The notes below the pieces were generated by a model. That model was not told the DNA's origin. It did not search any database and saw nothing but the letters and a program-made list of their open reading frames with translations. DNA of 64,000 bases. Source: Bugula neritina (taxonomy: Eukaryota; Bryozoa; Gymnolaemata; Cheilostomatida; Bugulidae). A program made the position numbers and the translations under genes. Positions 40,661-53,140 of this stretch are shown one piece after another. Location: positions 25,414,504 through 25,478,503 of the forward strand of contig OZ037765.1 of the NCBI GenBank assembly GCA_964035545.1, in the 5' to 3' direction. Positions within the stretch are counted from its first letter, which is position 1, and every line of letters begins with the position of its first letter.

Positions 40661-43600
40661 TTAGTAAGCCGGGCTTACGTTACGAGCACGGCTACCACGC
40701 CCACCACCGCTGCCAGCACTGGGTGAGCGACGTGATCCGCTGCCACCATCAATGTTAGAATCTGAGTCCCACCTCTCCAGTTCTTCTCTCACCAGACGCT
40801 CCATCTGGTCTCTCTTCATCTCGTCGGAATGTTCAGTGGACTACACAGAAACATACATCATTAACATTGGTAAGCAGCAACATGGCTTTCTACAGCAGGC
40901 GTTCAATATAGATAGGCGAGAAGCAGTTGGAAAAGTTTCCATGAAATACTTTGTTAAAATTTATGAATACTGTCTGGATTTCAACTGATTGCCATGTGAC
41001 ACTTTTGAAATAATAAGATTCATCATATATTACATAACTATTGAATGAAAAAGTCAGCAGAACTCTGCTCTATTTATGCACCTTAATTTTTCAAGTGTTT
41101 GCAAACAATATTCTCTTATAAAAAGTTAGCAGTTGTCTACCCACAGTGCTAATTACAAAGAGAGTAGCAATGAATACCTCTGTGATTGAATCTAATATCT
41201 TCCCCATGTTTTCCTTCCTCTTTAGCTTGGCTTTCTCCATTGCCTCCAGTTTGACTAAGACAGCATCAATCTTGGACACAATGCTGCCAATGGAGTGCTC
41301 CATTCTATCCACCCTTCTCGATAATACCTGAAATTTTAAAATACAGACTCTACAACTTTGCCTGGCATCGCTATATACACTGGCATACTGACCACAGCCT
41401 TCCAGATCAGCTTAACCAATGAAATTTATTCTTGCTAAATATATCAATTCCCAAATAAATACATTAACTAGCAGCGCTGAGCTCCTCGAAACGTGACTTA
41501 CTGTAAACTCTTCGTAAGCAACGCCATTAATAGGCCGAAGTCCTTGTCGCCGTGAAGACCTGGTGCCACTGGTGCCCTCGTCATCGCTGTCCTCTCCACT
41601 GCTGTACGTGCGGCTGCTCCGTGATTTGGCTCGATTAGTTCTGGCCTCCAGCTCGGAGAATTCTCTAGCCAGTGTCGCCTATGTATCACAACAGAGCGTC
41701 GTAACCAATCACAAACAAAGGAAAGATGCAGTGCCATGATTCAATAAGATAGTTAAAAGCTGGCTAAAAGAAATGCCCATAGAACTACATAAAATAAAGA
41801 CACCATTTACACAGTTATATAACATGACAATACAACTATTAAACTTACACGTTGACCCTCAAGGTCATCCTGCATCTTACGCTGTTCTTCTTCGTCTAGT
41901 ATTCGGTCACCGTTCAAGTCATACTTGGCAAATGCAGCTTCAATCTCTTCATCTCTGTAACCTCGTCTAGAAAATTGTGAGATTTTCATGTTAAAAATGA
42001 TATTCCAAATTGTGTTATGATATATCACAATAACTTATTAATCTTGGAGCGTATAAAGTGTGTGAAGCTAAGTCATATATATATACAATATGCGCATGTT
42101 AATAGGAACGGAGAGAAATATTTACGATTTAAGTTCAGTCCTAAACTCAGACATGTCAATTTTCTTATTGTTGTCTTTATCTGCACTTCTCAGAGCCTTC
42201 TGTATGCCACTGATCTTGTCCTTCTTCAGGTTCATTTTGCTCATCATTTTGTTGTATTGCTAAATCATGAAATGAATAAACATCTGAAACAACCACTAAT
42301 TGTATAACAACAAACAGCTAAATGCTAAATACAATCAAAGGAAGTAGAAATGTCTCCCAGCAATTATTCATTGTGTATAAACCACAAGCGGCTCTAAACA
42401 AGTAGGTATAAACAACTGTATTACACATGTTTACAGCCTTACTTCATATCATACAGTGCTCCGACGTGTATATTGTTTCCTTCCACTTACCTGTTTGAAA
42501 AACTCTCCCATTTCTATTTCGTTCTTGGCATCGGCCAGCTCAGCCTTGACCTCGGCGTACGTGTCGTTAATGATGGCCAAGAACATGTTGAGCAAGACAA
42601 AGAAGACGAAGAAGACAAAGAAGATGAAGTAGATGGGGCCGAGTACGCGGTGAGCCGACTCCAGCTCGTGGAAGTCGAAATCTCCCAGGATGATACGGAA
42701 GAGAGTCAACCTACACGAGTCACGGGGAACATTCATAACGAATCAAACACAACTTTAAAAACAGAATTGAAAGCAATGATTCACATATCACAATCTAAAA
42801 CAATATTAAACTACATCATGAAAAAACTTTAAAAATTGCCGATTGTTTATTCAAATAGAACATACATGGCATTGATGAGGTCACTGAAATCCCGGACTTG
42901 AGTACCGAAGAGCAGGTAGCCGAGTTGGGCGAAGGCAAAGAAGATAATCATAAACATGACAAGAAAGCCGACAATGTCTTTTTTAGCCTTTCCAAGAGTA
43001 GTGGTCAGCTGAGACATGGTCTTGTTGAAGCTGACATACTTAAACACCTACAAGTATGAGTTTAGTGCTAGTTACAAAAACATGAATAACCTTTCAGTAC
43101 CTGCAATAGCTATCAACAGCAACATTAGTGCATATCTTTCAACTGTAACGCACAAGTCGTTGGCTAGTCATACCAATAATAATAGTAATACACAAGTGAG
43201 CATGCTTGTTAAAACATTCGCTATATAGTTATGAGATTACTCTTTTTTTCTAATTCACACAGAATCACAGAAATGTAGATCATGACAAACTTTCCAAAAA
43301 ACTAGCAAACATCTTCAGTTTTGCTTCTTGAACAAAAAGCATAGAGCTACATGCCATCCAATACACAGACATATATATTCTATCAGATAGAACATGGCCA
43401 CTATATCTACCAGATAACTTACCTTAATCCAGGCCAGGAAGATTGCCCCGGCTATGATGTAGTTGAACTGCACAGACCAGTAACTGAGAAACTCAAAGTC
43501 TCCAAACTCGTCGGGTTCAGCCAGCAATTTGGTCAGCTTGTCACTCACCTTTCAAATATAAACATATTGAGTCATATGCTGCTAAGAGCAGCAGCAAGCA

Positions 43601-46600
43601 GCATGTATGCTGTTGGTAAGCCTCAGTCACCCTCTTTCTATGTTATGCTTAGCTGAGCCATGCAACACTTTCACATCTATAAACTTCAATGATCACGTCT
43701 TGTATGGGTGGAGTCCAATAGCAGATTAGGTATTTTCATACATAAACATGCTACTGCTATAGTACACGGTTATTTATAGTTTATAGCAAGACTGTAAAGA
43801 ATAGAATGTTTCACAACTCTGTGATATTTTATCATTTACTTGTCTTTCTCCAGATCTGGTAGACAGAGTGAACTGCTCTCAGAGAAATATAACTCACTGA
43901 AACAAATAGTCACAGCCTACGTTTAGCTATAGTTTGTAGTTTCAACTCACTTCCCAGTAGCGGTAAGCACTGAAAGCCACACAGATCAGGGAGATGCCAA
44001 GGATGAGCAGATCCAGCCAGTTCCAGATGTCATAGAGATACTTGAGTTTGTGCTTCTTGATCTACACACACAAAAACATGATAAGGAATTGTCTCCCTAC
44101 GGCTAATTAACACGTGGGCAGTGAAAAAGTAAATTAGTGTGCGGGTCTTACCTCCAGAGACTCTTCAACAATGTAGTAGAGGAGGAAAAGGACAAATATC
44201 CCCTCACAACCCAGCACAATGTAGTCAAATGTGGACACATATCTTATCAACTTAACAGTACGAAAGGTCCAGGAGGGAATAACTCCACCAGTAGCAGGGA
44301 ATTCAACCAGCAATCTAACAAGGAAAAAAATGTCAATGTGATAATGCAACTCTAACCAGCTTAGGTAAAATTCTTTTTATGGTGATATATTTTAATAACC
44401 AATAACTCACAATTATAGAATAGCTACAAAAATATTAGGAGAGCTTTTAAAAGAGAAAAGGGTTTTAAGTATTTCAATAATATAAAAGTGCAATGTACAC
44501 ACGTATCTCCCTTTCTGATTACCATTAGCAATTCCATATATGAATTGCTATATCATCTCAAAGTTCACCAATAGTGATAGCTCAAGCTTTGGTTCCATGT
44601 AGTGCCCACAAATTTTCAAAAGAATTTAAGACAAACATGAGAATACTGTACATACAAACCTCACAATACAAAACAAGTTGATGTTAGCATTATAGACAGT
44701 AAAGTCAAAGAAGACAACTCTAGTTCCCCTGTCTATCCACAAGTTCTGCTTTAGATCTTGAATAATCGCAACAGAATGCGAGGAGTTAGTAGCCAAATTC
44801 TGGTAGTAGCCAGCACCGCTGTACGTGTGTAGCATCCCTTTCACATTACCAGACTCCAAATCGTCAGCTTTATGATACGTCCATCTGTTAGAATACACAT
44901 CTTATAAACATTCGTAGTAATCTTCTGTTGATAGAAAAATGACATCTTAATAAAACTAAAGAGGGCTGACTACTGCCACCCCCCTCCCCCCCCCCTTAAT
45001 AGAAACATTAGCTTACGCTGATCCCTCCATCTTGCCAAAGGGATTAGTTTCTTCTACGGAGGCGGTGTAGGCGCTATAGCACTGCTTGATCTCTTCTTCA
45101 AAGTCAGAATGAATGTCACAGGAGCTGTTGCTCACCTAAAGAAGAGTGGCCGGCCATTAGCAGGAGAACTTAACCAAAGACATAACTGTTTAAATTAATC
45201 AACCTGGTTAAGCATTGCTTAAAGTAAGGTGAGATAAAGATCAACTGGAAACAGATGTTATTTCTAACAGCACTAGGTATTTAGTAATGAGTGAAGGCAC
45301 AGCCATTACCTTGATCTGTCTGATACGGGGTACACCAAGCATCTTGTTCTCAAAGTAGATATAGCCGAGGTCTTCTCCAGTCACATTATCACTGTTATAG
45401 TACGTCTCCCAGTCCTTGTACAATCCATTGATCAATGGGCCCTCCGAAAACTGTCAGCCAAAATTGCAGATCGTATGACGAGGTTTTCATGTTGCATATT
45501 ATATCTAACTTTATGTTATGTTACACATAGGCTGCATTGTATGCAAATAGGAAATATTCTTGTCATTGCATTTTGGGATTAGTGATGACACACACCATAC
45601 AGGTGACACACTTTACCGGTGACACATCATACAGGTGACACACCATACAGGTGACACACTCTACAGGTGACACACCATGCAGGTGACACACTATACAAGT
45701 GACACACACTATACAGACTGCAACGCATCACAAGCAATGAGTAGCACCTGTCAGCTGATCTCGCATCATAAACACATGCTTTCCAGGAGAAACTCAGAGT
45801 ATTATGACTCACTCTCCAGAAATCCTGCATGGTGGTCATCCCTCGGAAGCTATTCTTAGTATCAGCAAAAGTAGAATCAAGAAAGAGCTCCTCCATGACT
45901 TTTGTGTAGTAGTACATGTTGATGTTTGTCATTCCGAATGTCACTAAATGAAATAAAAAATAGAACAAATGAAAATATAATATATGGGAAGCTTAGCTTT
46001 ATAAAACTTGTGCTGAAAATTGTAAAACTTGAATTCAACTTTGATAATTTATGAAATTTAACAAAATAACCATCACTCTTTGATCATACTAGTTTCTCCT
46101 TTTTATGCCTCGAAAAATAAGGGTCACCACGTAATCATATTGATTTTTGCAATTAAATATTCAACAATCGATAGTGTACATAGATATTAATTAAATGCAT
46201 ATCATGGTTATTCAATATTAAGTATATTGTAACTTTTGTTTGATATTAATGGAATATTGATTGGGGGTTATCAAAGGTGAAACAAACATGGCCGAATCAG
46301 ATAAAATGCAGTTTTCTTATTCAGTGAATAGTAAAGATACAGCATACAGCGGAGCATCAAAAATGATGAATGATCACTTAAATATGCAAATCGGTTTAGA
46401 CATCACATAAACTCATCAAACTAGTTCTGACCTAATGTATTCAAATAGAACAAAAACACAGCCCTTCCGCTTCAACATTTACAGCTAAATGTTAGAAAGT
46501 AAGAGTCTTGGCTAATAAAAATACTTTGTTTTTCATCAAAACAATACATAATATGTCGCACACGCTTTTGAATTAGCTACTGCATCATAACCAAAGTTTA

Positions 46601-47454
46601 GACTCAACAAGCACACACACACACGTTCACACACATACACTCGCATACACACATGTGCACATAATAGGTGCAAGTAACACTTACAGACAAGAAGAATAGT
46701 GAGAAATATGCCGTAGATTAGGAGCTCTCTGAGCAAAACATAAGCTTTGGTCTCACTGTCGGCAGTCTTAGAGTCCATAAGGCTAGAAGTTACCCAAATA
46801 GCTGCGAAAATAATAGTTGGTGCAAAGTAAACGAAAGTGATTTAAAAACAACAGTGTGCAGGTGAAGGCAGCCATGGCCGTGAGGCACTCTTCAAACCGT
46901 TACTTACATATAACCAGAACAGTGAGAAATGTTGCATATAAACACAGCTCTCTCAGAATTGTAGCTGCTTTTGTATTGTTATCTTCAAGGGCTTCGGCAT
47001 CCAATGTGAGCCGAGTAGCCCAAAGAGCTAATACACACAGATAATATAATCAATTTACAGTTGACTCTGATACAATGTTTTCAAATAAAATAAATTCTAT
47101 CAGCCACATATTCTGTTCACCAAGTCAACTTGCTTAAGAAATTTTTAAAAAATCATATATTTACTTACATCTTAAGCCATTCTTAAACTTGGTAAAGCCA
47201 GAGACGGGAGCTGGCTTGCTCTTGTTCTTTTGCTGCCCGGCAATCTGAATTTCACCATTGACGTACACCTCTCCCTCCATTGCAGTTGGCATCATGTCTC
47301 CTTCGTCAGCCAAAGTCAAGTCTCGGCTCTCAAACTCCCCGCTACCACTTTGTTGGGAGTCTGGCCGACCTCCCGGTGCATCCAAACCGTCGTCATTCCA
47401 GGCATTTCGAGAGTTGCTGCTGGACGACCTCTTACCAGACGAGTGTCGACTCAT
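40661..47454 (-). CDS. Polycystin-2-like TRPP channel, paralogue B
   Basis: Exons in transcript order: 47454-47169, then 47027-46908 or 46801-46685, then 45943-45813, 45450-45310, 45135-45017, 44884-44660, 44314-44152, 44061-43951, 43548-43423, 43047-42866, 42710-42491, 42259-42126, 41966-41849, 41678-41502, 41327-41178, 40840-40661. About 860 aa. Numerous blocks are near-identical to vertebrate PKD2: [13 protein letters not shown] in S2, FNKTMSQL after S4, FRIILGD in the pore (LGD 543-545), [14 protein letters not shown] in S6, and [18 protein letters not shown] in the coiled coil (752-801). TOP-domain cysteines are 232 and 245. EF-hand loops at 635-646 and 669-680 keep all Ca2+ ligands. The linker retains an acidic Ser cluster ([10 protein letters not shown]), like the CK2/PACS site region of human PKD2. 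The last exon could instead splice out at a GTAAGC inside its final codons, but reading on gives SPAY and TAA. Of the two paralogues, B is closer to the canonical form. Confidence 0.93.
45586..45717. repeat. 16-bp minisatellite in PKD2-B intron
   Basis: About eight imperfect copies of a unit close to GACACACCATACAGGT, in the intron between the exons at 45813-45943 and 45310-45450. Confidence 0.9.
46614..46665. repeat. (CA)n-rich microsatellite in PKD2-B intron
   Basis: An interrupted CA/TACA repeat about 20 bp downstream (in transcript sense) of the S1 exon 46685-46801. Confidence 0.8.
46685..46801 (-). CDS. PKD2-B alternative S1 exon, version b
   Basis: 117 nt, phase 1 to 1. It encodes [20 protein letters not shown] followed by [18 protein letters not shown]. 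Including both S1 exons would keep frame but duplicate the first transmembrane helix, so they are read as alternatives. Confidence 0.7.
46908..47027 (-). CDS. PKD2-B alternative S1 exon, version a
   Basis: 120 nt, phase 1 to 1. It encodes [20 protein letters not shown] followed by [19 protein letters not shown], the pre-S1 helix and S1. It is homologous to exon 46685-46801 and to exon 38271-38381 of paralogue A. LWATR matches the LWGTR of human PKD2. Confidence 0.7.
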
Positions 47455-50400
47455 CTTGCGTTTTAGGTGAACAACTCACAGAGAAAGCTTACAGCTGAAA
47501 TCTTTCACCTTCACTATAAGCTACCAGAATACAGCAAACTTGTCAAGTCGAATAACAGTGATCAATAAATGTGCAGCAACTCAGGATATCAGAAAGACAA
47601 AGGGTTCGATTGTTACGTCAAACTGAAAAGCCAATCACATCGTTAGCTTTATTGATTTTTACTACAACACAGTAAAAAAAGCTTCACCTGTTCAAAGGGA
47701 AAAATTTAAAATAAAATTATTATTTTCTATTAAAAAACATCTAATTTTTTTACAACTTCGAATAATAGCCAAAAATATGCAATATAACCGTAATTTTTTA
47801 TATGAAATATTAGGCATATGAACACCAATAGTAAAAATAAACGAGAATAGCCTAGCACAATAATGGCTAACTATAAAACAGAAAATGCAAGCAAGGTAAG
47901 AAGTAATCAGAGAAATAAACTATACTGAAGACGCTCAATAGTACAACTCTTACTGATTTCCTACTAGTACACAACATCCAAGCAAGAATGAAAAGCAAAT
48001 AAAGTAATACTTTAAAGAATCAATGTTTATGTAAATATCTTTCTTCCATGAACCAGCAATTTGGCATCAAAGACAAACAGGAATTACTGTTAAAAGTGAG
48101 TTAGAAGTGAAATAGCTAATGCAGTATTAGAGGTACTTGAGAACAGTATAGCAACTTTATGTACAGCAAACTATTAAGCAAATATAAAGACTATCATGAC
48201 CACCCATAGAGCATGCATACATACATATGGTGAAATTAACTTCACAGTATTTCTTAAAAGTTTATATACCAATCCCAGTATGTTAATTATTCAAAAAAAC
48301 TTACCTTGCAGTATGGTTGTTAGTAAAATTATATAACACTATTATCACACTACCATTGGTATAGACAGTAATTACAATGAAAATTAGTTAGTGTACTTGG
48401 TACAAGTAATTTAGTATAGTCAAATAAGTCATTACTATACCCGCCACTCGCGCAGGACCACGGCGGTGAAAGGTGACCAAAGGTGACCAAATAAGTCATT
48501 ACTATAACTATAAGTATAAGTAAAGCATAAAAATTAGCATATTTACTATTAGTATTACTAAATTAGTGACACCTTAATATAATTAAAAGTTATTATATTA
48601 ATAATTGTAACAATACTGAATATTGATGTACTCATGTACTTAGACTATAGTTATACTAATTTTACAATACTTATACTTATAGGCTACATTACAGTATAAC
48701 TATGGTAATGCTAATAATATATTACTATTAGTAATTATAATACACCAAAATTATATTTATATTATATATTTAAAGTTATTAAATAATTAACTCAATTATT
48801 AAGCTACTTAAATTGTAATTTATTCTATATTATTAATATTTAATTATTAAATTTAATAGCTTTCTTTATTATTTAGTATTTACTTTTCGTGTCCCGTGCA
48901 GAGCACTTGTGGTTAATGCACATACTCATAGTGATAGTCATACTCATACTGACACTAATACTAATACAGTAGGTAACAGTCAAGAGTCATAGTGATGACC
49001 AAAATTACTAATCAATAGATATAGTTTACTTATAGTAATAGTTATAGGTATAACGATGTCGATACTCGATACAGTTAAAATTACACTTGTAACGTAGTTT
49101 TACGTCTTAGAGTTAAACTCAGTGTTAATGCTTTAACTTTAAGTTTGCATTACAAACTTTTACTTGAACTTTTAGTTTTAGCCACCGATTTTAAATTATA
49201 TCAATATTGACCCAATGACAGAGTTCTAATTATTAATCACTTAGTCTTACATTTACAGGTACTAGTAGCACTAGTACTAGTACTGTAGTAGTCGTAGCAG
49301 TGATACTGATTGTCATACTCATAGAGTCATAGTCATTGTGATTGTCACTATCATTGTCATACTCATACTCATAGTCATTGTGATTGTGAAACTGGATATG
49401 TTAAACAAAGTCGAAATGAATTATTATTAAATCAACTTTTTCAGAAACATAATTGAAATAAAAATGTTACTGTTGAGATCAATAATTTAACATAAGTAGC
49501 GTAGCTTACATTAAACTTGATGATAAAATTAAAATAAAAAGTTGAGAAGACTTCCCCAAGCAGTTGATTTTACTTTTGATAACAGAGATTTTGACGATGA
49601 AGTTATCTCCCCTAATACACAAAAATAAAGTTATCGGGGAAGCATAACTCTTGAAAATTTTGCCCTCTCTCCAACATATTATTGCATCTTCACACGCAAA
49701 CCATACCACATTTTTATCTATAATAAATCAACAAACCCAAGACAGCAAATTAGTGAATAATATTTATTAAAATACAGGCTAATAAGTATAGACAAATTAT
49801 AATCTAGTTTTAACAGTAATTAGCTATGAAGCTATGTATACTACGATGTGATGGTTGAGCCTACGCAGCAATAAATTAAGGCATTATTAGAACCCAATGT
49901 TTAATTAGTAATTAATTTAGCTATAGCCTACCAATAAGTTGTAGCATCTGCACAAAATAATTTTTGTTCCATACTTAATAACTCTGTATACATTTTACAA
50001 CTGCTTATGAGAGGCTTTTTTATTTTAAATATTTGATATATTATATTGTATAACAAAATATCTGCTATATTATGTTTTATATTCTAACAAAATGGCATTT
50101 ATCTTTATCAAAATTTAAAAATGGAGTTTAAAAAGTGTTAGTAAGTTATATATAACAAACGCAATTGCTTATTTTTTTGTTTTATTAGAGAAATGGTCAT
50201 ATTCTGTCAATATATAAATATAACAAGATAGGAAGAAAAAAGACTTCTTTTTTACAAAATTAATGAAAATGATCATTTAAATTATAAAAACTAAGTATAC
50301 ACTCGTTCCATTCTCTTTATTGTAAATTTTATAAGTAGGCATATAAATTTCAACTTTAAATTTGAAGAAATAAATGATGAAATCATAACATTTCATTCCT

Positions 50401-50489
50401 TATTGAAAGCTTGACACTACATAAGGTTCCACCTATAGTAAGCTTTTGTGACTTATTTTGTTATTGGAACAGCACTGTAAATTGAGGGC
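47455..50489. other. Spacer between PKD2-B and the homeobox gene
   Basis: AT-rich, no coding exon recognised. It contains the 5' flank of PKD2-B, a short duplication (AAATAAGTCATTACTATA near 48424 and 48490), and low-complexity TCATACTCATA/TCATTGTGATTG runs at about 48920-48975 and 49260-49390. Confidence 0.5.
49258..49390. repeat. Low-complexity TCATAGTCATTGTGA-type repeat
   Basis: Degenerate runs of CTAGTA and then TCATACTCATAGTCATTGTG units, with ATAGTCATTGTGATTGT present twice. Confidence 0.7.
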
Positions 50490-53140
50490 CTACGGTCCAT
50501 GCCATTGGTATTGAGGAGTGTGCAGACTTCCTGGGGTGTAGGTAGCTGCATGATTATTCTGCATGTGACAAGATCTGTTATATTGTAGACTTGGAGGGTT
50601 GCCAGGAATCTGCAGGTTATTCTCTTCACCTCTTCGATCTATGATTGAAGGAATCTGTAATGTAGCATGATGTCGGTTTACATCTTGGCCTCTATACTCC
50701 ACATTATCTGGCTAAAAATATAAAATAAGTTAACACCACACATTACATTGTGCACATAATACTGTATGGCCTTTAAAATTTTGTATGCTAATGAGACTTT
50801 GTCTGTATGACAAGAACACTTTTCGATACAGCGAGTTCATTTGAGATAGCATGCTGAGGTACTGCATAGTAATATGCTTAAGCACCACCAAACTAGCATT
50901 AGCAAGAGTGGTGTCTATCAAAGATGGAATGATGAGAAGTTTATACTTGTCTGAACATGTCTGGTGTCATTTGTCAAAAATGAGATAGAGACACCAGGAG
51001 AATGTGCAAGATGAGTGTAGAAAGAGGAAGACAGCCTATACTATGATAGAGCAGCACCATCAAAACTGGCTTTTAATGGTTAAACCTGAAAGAGGAGGGT
51101 GGGAGGAATCTGGTGTGGAGAAGCCCGGTGGTTGTCAGGTAAAAGGTAAGCACCATTACTCTCTTTCATTAACTTCTTAGATAAACTCTGTGCCTATTAA
51201 ATACTGCAACAATATAAGCTGATTGAATCTTAAAATACAATCTAAAAATAATGTTGTTAATCACAGCATCTGATGGGAAAGAAGTTCTTTGGAGACAGTT
51301 CTCTAAACTAAACATATTGCTGCCACCCAAATGCTGCCAACTCTGATCACAAGTTCTATAGTTTTTTGTACTCTACTGTGACACTCTTAGTAGAAGTTAT
51401 TAGAGACTAGTTCAAAAGCATTACCTCAAAAAAGTCAACACTTGTAGCCCCAATGCTGCTAGAGCTTGATGGCAAAGGAGGAGCTAACATTGGCTGAGCT
51501 CTATAAAAGCCACCAGGTTGCTCTGCAAAGCTATTGATTTCACCAGGTTGGTTGAGGTGCTGGTAGAGTGGTTGGGCAGATGATGTCAGCTCCTCAGGTT
51601 CTTCACCACTATTTTGTTGATTCAGTTTCTTTCTTGACTTTCTTGATCGTCTGTTTTGAAACCAAACCTGCATAACATATATATGTATATGTTGTAGTAG
51701 CATATTGTTGTTTATGATTCAGTACTAATAGATGCAGAGCTTAACAGTAGTAAAGAGGGCCGTATAGCTATTAAGTATTCTAGCTATACGGAATTTAGAT
51801 ACCCACAAAGTACTGATCTTTTTGACCTTGACTAGCTGGTGAGTAACGCCTACACAAGTTCCGGCTAAAATTAACTTTAGAAGTAGAATAGTTAGTGCGC
51901 ACATGCATATTTCTAATATTATAAGTTATTATTTTTCAACCATTGGTTTTTCACAAGAGAGCAAATAATCATGCATTGCTATTATTTAATCTAATGGGCA
52001 GTAGATATGCTTAACGCTGTGCATAAATATTACCTTTTCTATAAAACTAAAACTTCTATTTAAAAAAGAGCTATGCTATTGCATGAGATATGTTTTGAAG
52101 TATAAATTTTAAAGAAATATCGAAGAAAGAAAATTATAAAACGAAACATTGTAGAAAAGTATGCAAATAGTTTAAATACCTGAATTCGATCTTCATCCAG
52201 TCCTAAAGCTTCACTGATGTACATCCTCCGCCTGTAGTCAGGGTACTCATTCTTGTCAAACTCCTCCTTTAAGAAATTAATGACCTCTGGCGAAAAATTA
52301 GTCCTACTTCTGCGTCTACCCTTTGTAGTAGAAGCAGGGTTTTCTTGGGCACTTAATTTTTGTGGTGGTGCGAGAGGTTGTTGTTGTGGACTTGGTGAAA
52401 CTTGCATTGGTGATGCCACAGTCATCTCTGAACTCTCTACTCACAAAAAAAAAATAATTTTTTTCATGGTTTTACTTGATGAAAGTATTTTTGGGCCTAT
52501 TTTAGTAAGATGAGCAGAAGACCACTTTTTTAAAAGACAAAGTTTCGTTTTCAAGCAATTATGCTGTTTCAAGGGATACTGATGGAAGCATTATAATCAT
52601 GTTACGTAGCTATGCATAATTCTAACACTTTTGACTTGTATATAGTAGCCTACTTTTGAATTTTTTTTCAATTTCGGTTCTAAACTAGCTCATTAAAATG
52701 TACCTACTTTGTCTGTAAATACTCGAAGGTAAATAGTTTAAGAAAAACCTCTAAGCCGGGCCTGTCAGTTTTCAAGAACTCAATTAATGTAACTACTAAC
52801 TTACAACTAGATTTTAACCAACATCAAAGCTAGGTTCTAATTTCACCATTGTCCAGCAAACCTTTAGATGCTTATATAATTATACAAGCTGTACAAGCAA
52901 AGTGAAAACTTCTCTTCATTCTTTCCATTTATTTGAAAGGATTTTAGTTATCTATATTACTATTAGAATATTCATTTAATTGCCAAGCAAACATACCAAA
53001 TGAAATTTGTAGTTTTTTAATGTTTAATTGTAGTTCAACAATTTGACAGAGCTGTTTCAAACAAAAATAATATTGGATATATATCAATATACTACGGAGT
53101 TCTTACCTGCCTCCATATTTCTTTCATCACCTTGTTTCAT
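50490..53140 (-). CDS. Divergent homeodomain transcription factor
   Basis: A nuclear DNA-binding protein. Exons in transcript order: 53140-53107, 52439-52180, 51667-51425, 51187-51086, 50711-50490; all phases agree and give 286 aa. The homeodomain occupies about residues 53-112 (RRRSRTNFSPEVINFLKEEF onward) and keeps F8, L16, F20, Y25, W48, F49, N51 and R53. Position 50 is Gln. The intron between positions 46 and 47 splits the domain just before VWFQNRR, a placement common in PRD-class genes. It departs from known classes with RRSRKSRKK at 52-60: Ser54 and Lys56 replace the usual Ala and Trp. No paired domain, octapeptide or OAR motif is seen. The flanks are rich in Pro, Gln and Ser. The second exon has two in-frame acceptors three bases apart. 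PRD-like class is my best guess; no orthologue is named. Confidence 0.85.
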
